Shown here piece by piece: positions 16,385 to 23,862 of a stretch of DNA of 64,000 nucleotides. The notes below the pieces were generated by a model that worked only from the letters and a program-made list of their open reading frames with translations, ran no database searches and was not told the origin of the DNA. Source of the DNA: a virus; IMG/VR virus record IMGVR_UViG_3300004463_001172, positions 45,137-109,136 of that record; one strand, written 5' to 3'. Position 1 is the first letter of the stretch, and every line of letters starts with the position of its first letter. The translations under genes were made by a program, and so were the position numbers.

Positions 16385-17290
16385 TTATGCTGCCTGAGAA
16401 TGATCGATCTCGTCCTCTAAGGGAATCGGCAACCCTGATACGACAGGGAACCGTTCTGCGTTCGAAGCCGGCCAGCGTATCTGCCTCACATTTTCACCAC
16501 AGAAATACGCATTCCACCCTTTGATCACCAACGCCCAGAGATATTTGGGCGGTAATTTTGCTGTAGCATTTGCATTATCTTGCAACCGTTCCCGCAGCGC
16601 ATAAATGGCATTACCTTTTTGGAGATTTTCACCTGAGATCAGAAACTCGAAAAACTCATCTGCAAGTTCGGCATCGGCACGCTTAAACAAGTAATACAGA
16701 AAGGCTGCATGCGACGGTTGCAGAAGATGTTTTTTGGAGACAGCATACCCAATTCGAATACTCTCGTGGATGCTAGGATTCCCCCGTAAGCACTCAAATA
16801 ACTGCGGGATACTCCCTCGCTGAAAGATATCTGGCCATGTGCCTTGCTTAAATGCCCATAAGAGCTTTGTCGCCGCTCCAGTTGGGCTTGCGTTATTATA
16901 TCCCTGGATTGCAATTGCGTCGGCGAATGTCCGACTCTTCCCTGAATCAGCAATCAACCGAGCTTCAGATGGATAGCCACGCCCGACGAGCATTTCTACT
17001 TCAATACCAGGCTGCAACTTATCCGCTTCAGAGACAGCATTAAGGCGATGGAATCCATCAATCAACTCTTCCTTCCCAGCGTCATCGAATGAGAACTTAA
17101 TGATCGATTCATAGGGTACCCACGGCCCCTCCACCATCATTTCCGCTAGGCGTCTAACCCGTGCTTTCTCTAAATATCGATTCTTTCCTCCAGAGGTTAG
17201 ATACTTTTGTGCAGTGGCTGCATTGATACGCTCTAGCTGTAGGTTTTGCAGGTTTTGTAACGCTTCTTGCGCATCGATTACTTTAGGCAT
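16385..17290 (-). CDS. ParB/DGQHR-like protein
   Basis: I choose ATG 17290 (GAGGGTAAAG upstream) over the longer frame. The 301-residue product has an N-terminal region with ARVRRLAEMMVEGPWVP and ELIDGFHRLNAV, matching the ParB-fold GxHR motif (here DGFHR), followed by a helical domain. Such proteins bind DNA or nucleotides. It follows the degenerate recombinase gene on the same strand, and both look like a later acquisition in the head operon. Confidence 0.65.
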   Translation of the reverse strand: MPKVIDAQEALQNLQNLQLERINAATAQKYLTSGGKNRYLEKARVRRLAEMMVEGPWVPYESIIKFSFDDAGKEELIDGFHRLNAVSEADKLQPGIEVEMLVGRGYPSEARLIADSGKSRTFADAIAIQGYNNASPTGAATKLLWAFKQGTWPDIFQRGSIPQLFECLRGNPSIHESIRIGYAVSKKHLLQPSHAAFLYYLFKRADAELADEFFEFLISGENLQKGNAIYALRERLQDNANATAKLPPKYLWALVIKGWNAYFCGENVRQIRWPASNAERFPVVSGLPIPLEDEIDHSQAA

Positions 17291-17322
17291 ATCTTTACCC
17301 TCACGCAACGAGTTTAACCCTT

Positions 17323-17356
17323 GAGCCCACTGAATGTGCTAGCATTCAATGGGCTC
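17323..17356 (-). terminator. Hairpin across recombinase stop codon
   Basis: Arms 17323-17336 and 17343-17356 pair over 14 positions with one mismatch around a 6-nt loop. The structure includes the stop codon of the recombinase-like gene. A T-rich run follows only on the plus strand, so it could be an attenuator for the minus transcript or a terminator for opposing transcription. Confidence 0.45.
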
Positions 17357-17929
17357 TCTTATTTTAGGGACTTCCTCTTCTAGGCTCATTAAGAACCCAA
17401 GGGTTGTTTCAAGTCTTGTATGCCCCATTTCCCTCTGTAATAGACGGAGTACTCTCAGCATAAATTTGAGGTCCATGCCCTCCTTTCTCGCCAGCCGAAT
17501 GGCTCGCGTTTTCAGTAGAGACATTGGCACCACGCGCCCAGATAACCCAGAAGCCTTCGCTGCACTTGATACAATCTGCCATATCTGAGTTCGGCTTATA
17601 GGTGCCGAAAACCGGCCTTTACGGCTACCCGCCATAAACGTCTTTGGGCCAAACCCTGCACCAACCCGTTTCCGTAACTCCGTAATCCATGTATGTGTTA
17701 CAAGTATTCCATCCGGTGATAGTGTGACAAAAGGCTGCATGAGCCCATCAGTATTTATGACGTCTCCAACCTGAATTTTGGCTACCTCGCTATTCCGATA
17801 TCCCAATTCCAGCATCACATGAATAATCCATTGATCTCGCCGCCAATATTCAGAAGACTTTACGCTTGAGAGAACTGACTTAACCTCTAGACGTGTAAGG
17901 CTTTTAGCTGGACCAGGAAGGTTCTTCAT
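17339..17929 (-). CDS. Tyrosine recombinase-like protein lacking catalytic residues
   Basis: I place the start at ATG 17929 (AGGAGG upstream). The catalytic-domain pattern is visible: LELGYRNSEVAKIQVGDV has the first Arg, and MGHTRLETTLGFL is the C-terminal H/W-to-Tyr box. However, the HxLR box reads PMSLLKTRA, so His and Arg are replaced, and the nucleophile Tyr is Phe. About 196 residues remain, without the usual arm-binding domain. It is unlikely to recombine DNA; a DNA-binding regulator is possible. Confidence 0.6.
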   Translation of the reverse strand: MKNLPGPAKSLTRLEVKSVLSSVKSSEYWRRDQWIIHVMLELGYRNSEVAKIQVGDVINTDGLMQPFVTLSPDGILVTHTWITELRKRVGAGFGPKTFMAGSRKGRFSAPISRTQIWQIVSSAAKASGLSGRVVPMSLLKTRAIRLARKEGMDLKFMLRVLRLLQREMGHTRLETTLGFLMSLEEEVPKIREPIEC

Positions 17930-18037
17930 GACATTTAGTTTCCTCCTATGTGTGATATAGGGCAACTAGTTATATTCACAGCAAACCAGTAGAATAACCG
18001 TAATCTCATGCGCGTTGTACCGCACACTCACTGGCCT

Positions 18038-18352
18038 TTATCGCCCCTCACGTCGATAAGCCTGCTCTCGCCGCCACGCGGCTTCCATTTGCCGAAAGAG
18101 GGGTTGCGATACTAAGACATAGTCACCGACGGGCGTCCCAATGACACTGCTGGCATCCATCACCTCGACAAAGATCGGCCAGCCGAATTGCTGCGGGGGG
18201 TCCAAGAGGACTTGCGTGCGCTCGCTCGCGGCGGCCACGACCGTCAGGCGCCGCAGCCATAAGGGCTCCCCATCCAACTGAATGCTTGTGCGGGTTCCAT
18301 AATTGCCAATCTGGATCCGGATGCATCCCTCAGCCATTATTCCCTCGGTCAT
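18038..18352 (-). CDS. Hypothetical protein
   Basis: 104 aa; the ATG overlaps the upstream stop as ATGA, with a second in-frame ATG after GAGGGA six codons later. Beta-rich N-terminus (CIRIQIGNYGTRTSIQLDG) and a basic helical end. Family unknown. Member of the small-gene run between the recombinase-like and Mu-F genes. Confidence 0.6.
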   Translation of the reverse strand: MTEGIMAEGCIRIQIGNYGTRTSIQLDGEPLWLRRLTVVAAASERTQVLLDPPQQFGWPIFVEVMDASSVIGTPVGDYVLVSQPLFRQMEAAWRREQAYRREGR

Positions 18353-18627
18353 GACGTAAAGAGTGTGTCGAGATCACCTTCCCCCAACCGGCTCAGATCT
18401 GGATTATATGCCACCAACCGGTTCCATTCGGGTCCTGGGCGTACAGCATCGGCTTTCATCAGGAGCCGTAAGTCTTCCTTCGCGTCTGGTCCCAATGGCG
18501 GTCCTATCGGGCGTACCTCCTCCCAGCGTGGCCCTACCTGAAGGATGCCTACCGCCAGGCAGTAATGAAGGAGGAGCATCCCCTGATATGGAATATGGGG
18601 TATCGGCGTCTTCCACGTCGGATTCAT
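18349..18627 (-). CDS. Hypothetical protein
   Basis: 92 aa from ATG 18627, five bases after GAGGAG. The product has a hydrophobic segment (GMLLLHYCLAVGILQVG) that may be a membrane-associated helix, then a charged C-terminus. Coupled to the downstream gene through ATGA. Function unknown. Confidence 0.6.
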   Translation of the reverse strand: MNPTWKTPIPHIPYQGMLLLHYCLAVGILQVGPRWEEVRPIGPPLGPDAKEDLRLLMKADAVRPGPEWNRLVAYNPDLSRLGEGDLDTLFTS

Positions 18628-18663
18628 CGCCACTCCTCTGCATAGTGCATAGAGCCTAGCCCT

Positions 18664-18912
18664 TCACATGCATCTCGCGTCAGGCGTCTTGGTGAGCGTG
18701 CAGGCCTTCTGGAGCTGATTCACGATCCGCAACAGGAACGTCACATCTTCCGCATAACATTGTGGCCAATTGCCATCGTCCGCTAACGCTCGTGCCTGAA
18801 TCGCTAAGGCCTTTATCTCAGTTAAGCGCTGTACTTTATCCTTCAAACGGCCTATGACTAATGGCTGCATAATACGTTTTCCTGCGGAGGTCATCCCATT
18901 ATTCCGAGCCAT
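18664..18912 (-). CDS. Hypothetical helical protein
   Basis: 82 aa from ATG 18912, preceded by AGAGGA. The frame extends 17 codons further upstream, but that part reads out of frame through a duplicated copy of a neighbour's 3' end, so I exclude it. The product is a basic, helical protein (LTEIKALAIQARALADD). Function unknown. Confidence 0.55.
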   Translation of the reverse strand: MARNNGMTSAGKRIMQPLVIGRLKDKVQRLTEIKALAIQARALADDGNWPQCYAEDVTFLLRIVNQLQKACTLTKTPDARCM

Positions 18913-18922
18913 CGTCCACGTC

Positions 18923-18961
18923 CTCTTCATCCCGGACATAGCCAAGTGCATTAAACTCGTC
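18923..18961 (-). repeat. 39-bp direct repeat, copy 1 (gene remnant)
   Basis: 35 of 39 bases match 19316-19354, with the copies 393 bases (131 codons) apart and in frame. It encodes DEFNALGYVRDEE and continues to a stop at 18899, but has no start of its own, so it is the stranded 3' end of the gene now ending at 19304. Confidence 0.75.
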
Positions 18962-18974
18962 ATCAGATTCTCTA

Positions 18975-19307
18975 CTATGTGGGCAGTGGGTGTGTGCCGG
19001 TCACTCCCACCGTGACCCCTTCCCGCGAGCCATCTTCGCTTGCCCCTAACGCCTTGACCAGAACGGTGATTAGTCCCTCTCCCGGCTGAGGGAGCGCCTC
19101 AAGGTTCTGGGGATCATCTGGTGCATAGCGCCGCGGCTGGGAATCAATGGTGATGTCTACATAGACACCAGTTCTCCATCGTGTGATCATATAGACATGG
19201 CCTACATAGCCATTGACCGTGACCTCACACCCTTCACGAAGGTCCTGAAGCCATCTCGAGGTTGGCTTGAACGCCAACTGAAGGCTTCCTGCAATCATGT
19301 GACTCAT
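18975..19307 (-). CDS. Hypothetical protein between direct repeats
   Basis: 110 aa, with ATG at 19307 (an ATG also lies three codons later). It lies between 39-bp direct repeats of its upstream neighbour's 3' end, the same architecture as 7741-8052. The sequence is beta-rich in the middle (GYVGHVYMITRWRTGVYVDI). Function unknown. Confidence 0.6.
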   Translation of the reverse strand: MSHMIAGSLQLAFKPTSRWLQDLREGCEVTVNGYVGHVYMITRWRTGVYVDITIDSQPRRYAPDDPQNLEALPQPGEGLITVLVKALGASEDGSREGVTVGVTGTHPLPT

Positions 19308-19555
19308 TCTAGGTTCTCTTCATACCGGATATACCCGAGTGCATTAAACTCGTCAGCCGTTAGTGTCCGGCGGACACTATTATAGACTGGCGGTTCGGTC
19401 GATAGTATGAGTTGTCCAACTGACGCATCCGTCGGGCCACTGATCCATGTGATCCGCATGGGGCGATAGGGTGGCTTGGGCAGGCAATAAAGGTCACTGG
19501 TGCCTTGGCCAGATAGCCATCGTTGTAAGATCTCATCATAGCTCACGGGAGTCAT
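19304..19555 (-). CDS. Hypothetical protein
   Basis: 83 aa from ATG 19555, which follows AAGGAG and overlaps the previous stop as ATGA. The C-terminus (DEFNALGYIRYEENLE) is one copy of the 39-bp repeat; the homologous tail at 18899-18961 was probably its original end. The body is a beta-rich small protein (MRITWISGP). Function unknown. Confidence 0.6.
   Translation of the reverse strand: MTPVSYDEILQRWLSGQGTSDLYCLPKPPYRPMRITWISGPTDASVGQLILSTEPPVYNSVRRTLTADEFNALGYIRYEENLE
19316..19354 (-). repeat. 39-bp direct repeat, copy 2
   Basis: Partner of 18923-18961; it lies within the 3' end of the 19304-19555 gene. Confidence 0.75.
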
Positions 19556-19755
19556 GATAGGCTCCTTTGCACTAACGCCCACTGTTCTGGTGTGAGGTCG
19601 GTCTCATCAACATAGAAGACTAATTCCCACCCTAGCGTCTCCCCAGGTGTCTGTTCGAGGCACAATCGACCTGGGACCGTCCACGTCGGCCCAACTGCAG
19701 GCGTATGGAAGGTCACCAAGGCTTCAGGGTCACGGATCACGAATCGATGGAGCAT
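19552..19755 (-). CDS. Hypothetical protein
   Basis: 67 aa from ATG 19755, after GAGGGGG and ten bases past the preceding stop. Contains LGWELVFYVDETDLTPEQW. Coupled downstream through ATGA. No family recognised. Confidence 0.6.
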   Translation of the reverse strand: MLHRFVIRDPEALVTFHTPAVGPTWTVPGRLCLEQTPGETLGWELVFYVDETDLTPEQWALVQRSLS

Positions 19756-19765
19756 TCGATCCCCC

Positions 19766-20218
19766 TCAGAACGGCACATCATAAGGTGCGATCTCAACAC
19801 TCAGCCGCCCATGATCCATCTCAGTGGTTTCCTCCCAGGCCCGTTTTAAGCGACGATAGGGCGATAACTGACACCAGTCACAATGACAGGAATCCGCGCT
19901 TTCCTGCTCGGTATCCCCGTCATTTTTTGCCACTATTCCTGCCGCTGTTGATATCGTACAGGCCTTGGCTGGAGCCGGTTCAGACTGGAATATCGCGGAA
20001 AAGTTCGCGGAATGATGTGATGGGGATGCCTCCGCGTTATGTTCCGCGATATTCCGCGTTATTTTCCGCGATATTTTCCGCGATTGATGGGTCGTTAAAT
20101 GCCGGTGGAGCGCATCGGCCGAGACCTGATACCGCTGCGCAATCTCTTTCGCAGTACCGCGTGCCCGCTCCATCGTAGCTCGATTCGGATGTCGACAAAT
20201 GGAGCATGGGCGTCCCAT
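19766..20218 (-). CDS. CxxC zinc and HTH-like protein with internal repeats
   Basis: 150 aa from ATG 20218 after GAGAGAGGGA. The N-terminus CSICRHPNRATMERA and EIAQRYQVSADALHRHL match small phage proteins with a CxxC knuckle and a helix-turn-helix (VSxxALxRH). The middle is a repetitive RKISRKITRNIAEH region encoded by at least six TTCCGCG-type repeats (plus strand 19990-20090). The C-terminal CHCDWC may bind zinc. Probably a DNA-binding regulator or packaging accessory. Confidence 0.6.
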   Translation of the reverse strand: MGRPCSICRHPNRATMERARGTAKEIAQRYQVSADALHRHLTTHQSRKISRKITRNIAEHNAEASPSHHSANFSAIFQSEPAPAKACTISTAAGIVAKNDGDTEQESADSCHCDWCQLSPYRRLKRAWEETTEMDHGRLSVEIAPYDVPF

Positions 20219-20340
20219 CCCGTTCCCTCTCTCACACCCGCTAGGTGACCCGATCTCGGGTGACCCTGGCTCTTGGTATGTCCCAAGGCCTAATCGTGTC
20301 ACCTGGCGTCTCTATGACCATATACTCTACGTCATTCCCG

Positions 20341-20398
20341 ATGCATACTTTGCGCGTGTGCGCTATTCATACATAGCGCTATTGCGCAAAGTATGCAT
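20341..20398. repeat. Nested inverted repeat
   Basis: A perfect 15-bp inverted repeat (20341-20355 and 20384-20398, ATGCATACTTTGCGC and its complement) encloses a second 7-bp inverted repeat (GCGCTAT 20360-20366 with 20373-20379). It lies in the 279-bp non-coding gap between the Mu-F gene and the zinc/HTH gene. It could form a cruciform or long RNA hairpin. Confidence 0.8.
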
Positions 20399-20426
20399 TC
20401 TCTCTGGGTATCTGACACCCACACCA

Positions 20427-20454
20427 TCTCTCTAACATATTGTTCATAGAGAGA
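20427..20454. repeat. Inverted repeat, 8-bp arms
   Basis: TCTCTCTA at 20427-20434 pairs with TAGAGAGA at 20447-20454 around a 12-nt loop, just downstream of the Mu-F gene on the minus strand. With the neighbouring nested repeat it may terminate or stabilise the head transcript. Confidence 0.6.
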
Positions 20455-20497
20455 ATAATCGACTATTTCCCATAATATGTATTCTGTTACGTCGTCC

Positions 20498-21409
20498 TTA
20501 CTCCCCGTCGAGGGCCGGTCGCAAGGATTCGACATCCACGACGCTTCGGCATCGACAGCTAATGGCGAGTGCGGCCGGTAATCTAGGATCGTGAGGCCCC
20601 TTCGCTTGATAGGTCGCTCCATCCGTATCCTGCAAGGTAAAGTCGCCCGTCAGCACCGGACGTTGGGCTAACAACGCCGGTCGGCGGTGTGCCGGTCTCA
20701 CCCGCGCATCGCCCGCATTGAGCCATTGCTTGCGCGGGGTGAGTTCCGGAAAGACCTGAGAGGCTCGCTGCTGTAGTTGCTCCTGTCGGCTCTGGGTGGC
20801 CAAGCTGAACGACCGATTGAGTTCCGTGCGGGTTATCACCTCCGCACGTGTGGCGATAGACCCGAAGCGTCCCGCCGCATCAGCTTGGGTCCGCAGCACC
20901 TCGGCCACCTCACGCTGGATCTGAAACGGGGTTCGCCCGCCAAGTGTCCCTAATTGTAGTTCGGTTGAAATTTTTCGGATGGCATCAGCACTCATGTTCG
21001 TAATAAGCTCTGCTTGATACCCCTGAAGAATACTGACGAGCCTTGGTTCAATGCTCGGAATCGCCGCCATGATATCTAAACCAACAGCCACGAGCGGCTG
21101 ATCAACACTTGTCAGACCGAAGTCCCACATGTGGCGTGATTGCTCATCAAAATAACGATGGTACGTGCGGGAAAATTCGGCCATAGTTTCTTCAACTGAT
21201 CGTTGTAGTCGTGGCAGGAATTGGGCAAGATAGCTGCTTTCATCAACTTCACTGATGGCATCGATAATCCGCCGCCTCGCATCGGCCAATAGTTGTAAAA
21301 CTCGTTTAACGGATGCCTCTTCAAGGTTATCAACCTCCTTAAGCAGCGCTGCCAATGTATCAGCATAACGCTGCTCAGGAGATTGAGCCGCAAGTAAGCG
21401 GTTAGTCAA
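20498..21409 (-). CDS. Mu F / SPP1 gp7-like head morphogenesis protein
   Basis: 303 aa. The start is TTG at 21409, after TAGGGG. The C-terminal half carries RAEVITRTELNRSFSLATQSRQ, then KQWLNAGDARVRPAHR and GPHDPRLPAALAISCRCRS, the minor head protein signature with a final C-x-C. Such proteins bind the portal and act early in head assembly. A GGTNN pentamer array occupies the 80 bases directly upstream. Confidence 0.85.
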   Translation of the reverse strand: MTNRLLAAQSPEQRYADTLAALLKEVDNLEEASVKRVLQLLADARRRIIDAISEVDESSYLAQFLPRLQRSVEETMAEFSRTYHRYFDEQSRHMWDFGLTSVDQPLVAVGLDIMAAIPSIEPRLVSILQGYQAELITNMSADAIRKISTELQLGTLGGRTPFQIQREVAEVLRTQADAAGRFGSIATRAEVITRTELNRSFSLATQSRQEQLQQRASQVFPELTPRKQWLNAGDARVRPAHRRPALLAQRPVLTGDFTLQDTDGATYQAKGPHDPRLPAALAISCRCRSVVDVESLRPALDGE

Positions 21410-21419
21410 AGTAAAACCC

Positions 21420-21499
21420 CTAGCTCACCTCACCATAACTAACCATACCCCACCCCAACTAACCCAACCTCGCCAAAGCCGACCGCACCAACCCTCACC
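21420..21499 (-). repeat. Degenerate pentanucleotide tandem array (GGTNN)
   Basis: Minus-strand sequence of 16 consecutive 5-base units: GGTGA GGGTT GGTGC GGTCG and so on to GCTAG, nearly all beginning GG or GT/GC with T third. It starts inside the stop codon of the RHH gene and ends ten bases before the Mu-F TTG start. The mRNA-sense strand is very G-rich, so two-tier G-quadruplexes are possible. Function unknown. Confidence 0.8.
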
Positions 21500-21650
21500 G
21501 GATTTTCTGTCGTTCCGCTTTTTCTCGTATCGATAACTCAATAATAGCCGTCATTGAGATACCATTTGCTTCAGCTAACGCTTTTAAGAGCCGTTGCGCT
21601 TCAGCACTCAAACGGAACGTCATGGGCTTAGATTCACCAGTCTCAGCCAT
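21495..21650 (-). CDS. Ribbon-helix-helix regulator, leaderless
   Basis: 51 aa from ATG 21650. The product MTFRLSAEAQRLLKALAEA with NGISMTAIIELSIREKA fits the RHH fold (strand, helix, turn, helix) used by antitoxins and phage repressors. The longer frame to 21686 begins in the -35 box. TATAAT ends six bases before the ATG, so the mRNA should have no leader. No toxin partner is evident next to it. Confidence 0.7.
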   Translation of the reverse strand: MAETGESKPMTFRLSAEAQRLLKALAEANGISMTAIIELSIREKAERQKIR

Positions 21651-21656
21651 ACCAAT

Positions 21657-21686
21657 ATTATACATACTGAGACTGTACAACGTCAA
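21657..21686 (-). promoter_or_regulatory. Promoter of RHH gene
   Basis: On the minus strand TTGACG (21686-21681), an 18-bp spacer and a perfect TATAAT (21662-21657), then six bases to the ATG. It could also drive the downstream Mu-F gene through the pentamer array. Confidence 0.8.
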
Positions 21687-21725
21687 TACAATTCTTGCGG
21701 TGTCAAGGCTTCACGGATCAGCAGC

Positions 21726-23252
21726 CTACCGGCTATAGCGCTGTTCCCGTTCGGTGACGTCTCGCCCCAGCACTCCTCCTGGCCGCTGTCGTGACGCGGC
21801 CGCCAAGCCCCGCGCCTGGTCTAGCTGGAGTGGTGTCTGGGGCTCCGGTAATATTTCTGGTTTAGGAGCCTCGGGAATCGTCTGGGCCTCCTCGGGGAGT
21901 CCTTCGGGTAAGGGCGGTAGCTCAATCCCCAGTTCCGCCGCCACGCGCCGGGCCAGACTGGCCGCCTCCGCTTTCGTAAAGTAGTGCTGTTGCTCCCCGA
22001 CCAGCACCGCCGCCGTTACATCTTTGAGCGTCGTCGCCGCTTGCGCGAGGTCTGGCGTACTAACTTCCGAGGCTTCAACCGTAATCTGCTTGGCCTCGTT
22101 ATTCAGTGTTTTGGGCAGACGTCCGGCCAGTATGGCTTGATCCCGCACAAACTCCAAGATCGATTGCATCATTGCCTTCACTTCTTTTTGGCGCTTACTG
22201 AGGGACTTTAGAATGGGCAGGGATTGGGAGTCGAGGGTGGATCGATTCGTATCGGCTCCAGAAAATACCCATGCCTCTGGGAACCCATTGGAAATCATGG
22301 TTTGCATCCGCATCGTGCGGGCTTGCTCGCTGATATCCGTGGCATGGAGGTCAGGCGCAATCGCTTGCCAGTGCACATTCTGGTTATGGGCGCGCATGCT
22401 ACTGCCCCGAGGAATCGAGTTGCGCGCGAGCCAGGCTTTGATCTGGTCTTCGCTCATATTATCAAGCGTCACATCCCAGAGCATATCCGTATAGTAAGTA
22501 GCGCGTTCGGCCTGTCCGAACAAGAACCGGTCGTAGAGGTCGAGCCAATCAAAGCTACAGAGGAGGTCCGAGCGCCCCCGGGCCGCATTGCTCAGGTTAT
22601 TAATCGCAAAGAAGAAGGTTCCGACCGGCCGCTCGTCACTGACCCCTCGCGTGCCGATGAGCAAGCCGTGCGTGGGCGAGCGCTCTTGCTCATCCACATG
22701 AATAATAGGGATGGGTGGGGGCTCAAGGCCTTGGCGTGATTTGAGGTGCACGGCGGTGAGGATTTCGGCGTTATTCGGGTCTATCGCCACATGCTTGACA
22801 TTGGCAGGGTCGATATAGCCCAGCCGTACCCGGCCATCCGATGCCCGGACAAAGGCCGGCCAGATACTTTCCCCAAAGATAAAGAGCTGCCGCACTCGCT
22901 TGAATTGCTTGATCGGCCAGGCGTTGATGGGGTCATGCCAGAACTCGTCCAAAACCTCCTGGAGCGCGTCATTCCCGGCTTTATAGGTAAAGCCTTCGCC
23001 GACGACAAAATCCACTAAGATTTCGATCATCCGGTGCGCGAGGGGGTTGCTATCATACTGCCAGGCCGCAATCTCGAACATGCGGTCTTGCTCAAGAGGC
23101 TCTAAGCTGCGGTCCCCTTGGCTGGTGAGGCTCCGGTACGCCCGTGCGGGATTAAAGTTATCGCCCGCCCAATCTGGATCAGGTCCCAGCAGTGGCCCCG
23201 CTTCGGTCAGCCGCACGCCTTGGGACGTGAGCCACGTCTGCATCCAACTCAT
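21726..23252 (-). CDS. Portal protein
   Basis: 508 aa, the usual size for phage portals. Motifs in order: NPLAHRMIEILVDFVVGEG near residue 70, FIFGESIWPAFV, the helical stem and crown with GRSDLLCSFDWLDLYDRF, ISNGFPEAWVFSGADTNRST and a C-terminal Pro/Glu-rich tail. It forms the dodecameric gateway for DNA packaging. It overlaps the 23249 gene by four bases and lies between terminase and head morphogenesis genes, the standard order. Confidence 0.92.
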   Translation of the reverse strand: MSWMQTWLTSQGVRLTEAGPLLGPDPDWAGDNFNPARAYRSLTSQGDRSLEPLEQDRMFEIAAWQYDSNPLAHRMIEILVDFVVGEGFTYKAGNDALQEVLDEFWHDPINAWPIKQFKRVRQLFIFGESIWPAFVRASDGRVRLGYIDPANVKHVAIDPNNAEILTAVHLKSRQGLEPPPIPIIHVDEQERSPTHGLLIGTRGVSDERPVGTFFFAINNLSNAARGRSDLLCSFDWLDLYDRFLFGQAERATYYTDMLWDVTLDNMSEDQIKAWLARNSIPRGSSMRAHNQNVHWQAIAPDLHATDISEQARTMRMQTMISNGFPEAWVFSGADTNRSTLDSQSLPILKSLSKRQKEVKAMMQSILEFVRDQAILAGRLPKTLNNEAKQITVEASEVSTPDLAQAATTLKDVTAAVLVGEQQHYFTKAEAASLARRVAAELGIELPPLPEGLPEEAQTIPEAPKPEILPEPQTPLQLDQARGLAAASRQRPGGVLGRDVTEREQRYSR

Positions 23253-23602
23253 GCTTTACTCCGACTTCCCGGCGCAAGGCCGAAGAGAGGTTGTGGGACT
23301 TCTTGGGTATAGATCCCATGTTCCTGTTGCGCACTGAGATCCTGCCCCATGATGGCCTTGAGCCAGGCATACCCATCTGCGGTGATTTGTGACAGATTGC
23401 CTTGTGCGTCCGCGCGGTGCCAATCCTCCCAAGTACTGAGCTGGCGGAGACATTCGGCTTCATCGAACACCTCACGCCAGCGCCCACCCCAAAAGACGGG
23501 ATCATAGAGCCCATAGCGTGGGGGCTCATCAGGGACAGAGACCAGATCGGTATACTCAGCATGGAGGCGCTCCCGGCCCTTCCGGTCCTTCAGCGTGTGC
23601 AT
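23249..23602 (-). CDS. Hypothetical protein between terminase and portal
   Basis: 117 aa from ATG 23602 (GTG 23608 is an alternative; the ribosome site is weak). It includes PPRYGLYDPVFWGGRWREVF and ITADGYAWLKAIMGQ. Its stop overlaps the portal start. Position suggests a packaging or head accessory role. Family unknown. Confidence 0.6.
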   Translation of the reverse strand: MHTLKDRKGRERLHAEYTDLVSVPDEPPRYGLYDPVFWGGRWREVFDEAECLRQLSTWEDWHRADAQGNLSQITADGYAWLKAIMGQDLSAQQEHGIYTQEVPQPLFGLAPGSRSKA

Positions 23603-23625
23603 CGTCACCCGTCGAGCATAAATAA

Positions 23626-23862
23626 TCAGAGGATGACCCTCCAAGCGATCCGCAGTACTGTTAAAGCCCCAGCAAGCGCTACGACCAGGACCAATGCAAC
23701 TGAGACGCCAACCCCATGCCAAAATAAGCATTTAACGACCCATGGCGCCTGATCTTGCTTCTGAATATCCCTAATATGGATCATGGTCCAAAAAGAGAAC
23801 CCTGCCAATCCTGCATAAGCGAGCATGCCGAGGCAGAGCGCGAATTGCACGGGAAACGTCAT
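23626..23862 (-). CDS. Small two-helix membrane protein
   Basis: 78 aa with two transmembrane segments (about 6-28 and 45-70) separated by a charged loop (HIRDIQKQDQ). The ATG at 23862 overlaps the terminase stop as TGATG. A holin-like role is conceivable from topology but its place beside terminase is not typical. Confidence 0.65.
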   Translation of the reverse strand: MTFPVQFALCLGMLAYAGLAGFSFWTMIHIRDIQKQDQAPWVVKCLFWHGVGVSVALVLVVALAGALTVLRIAWRVIL

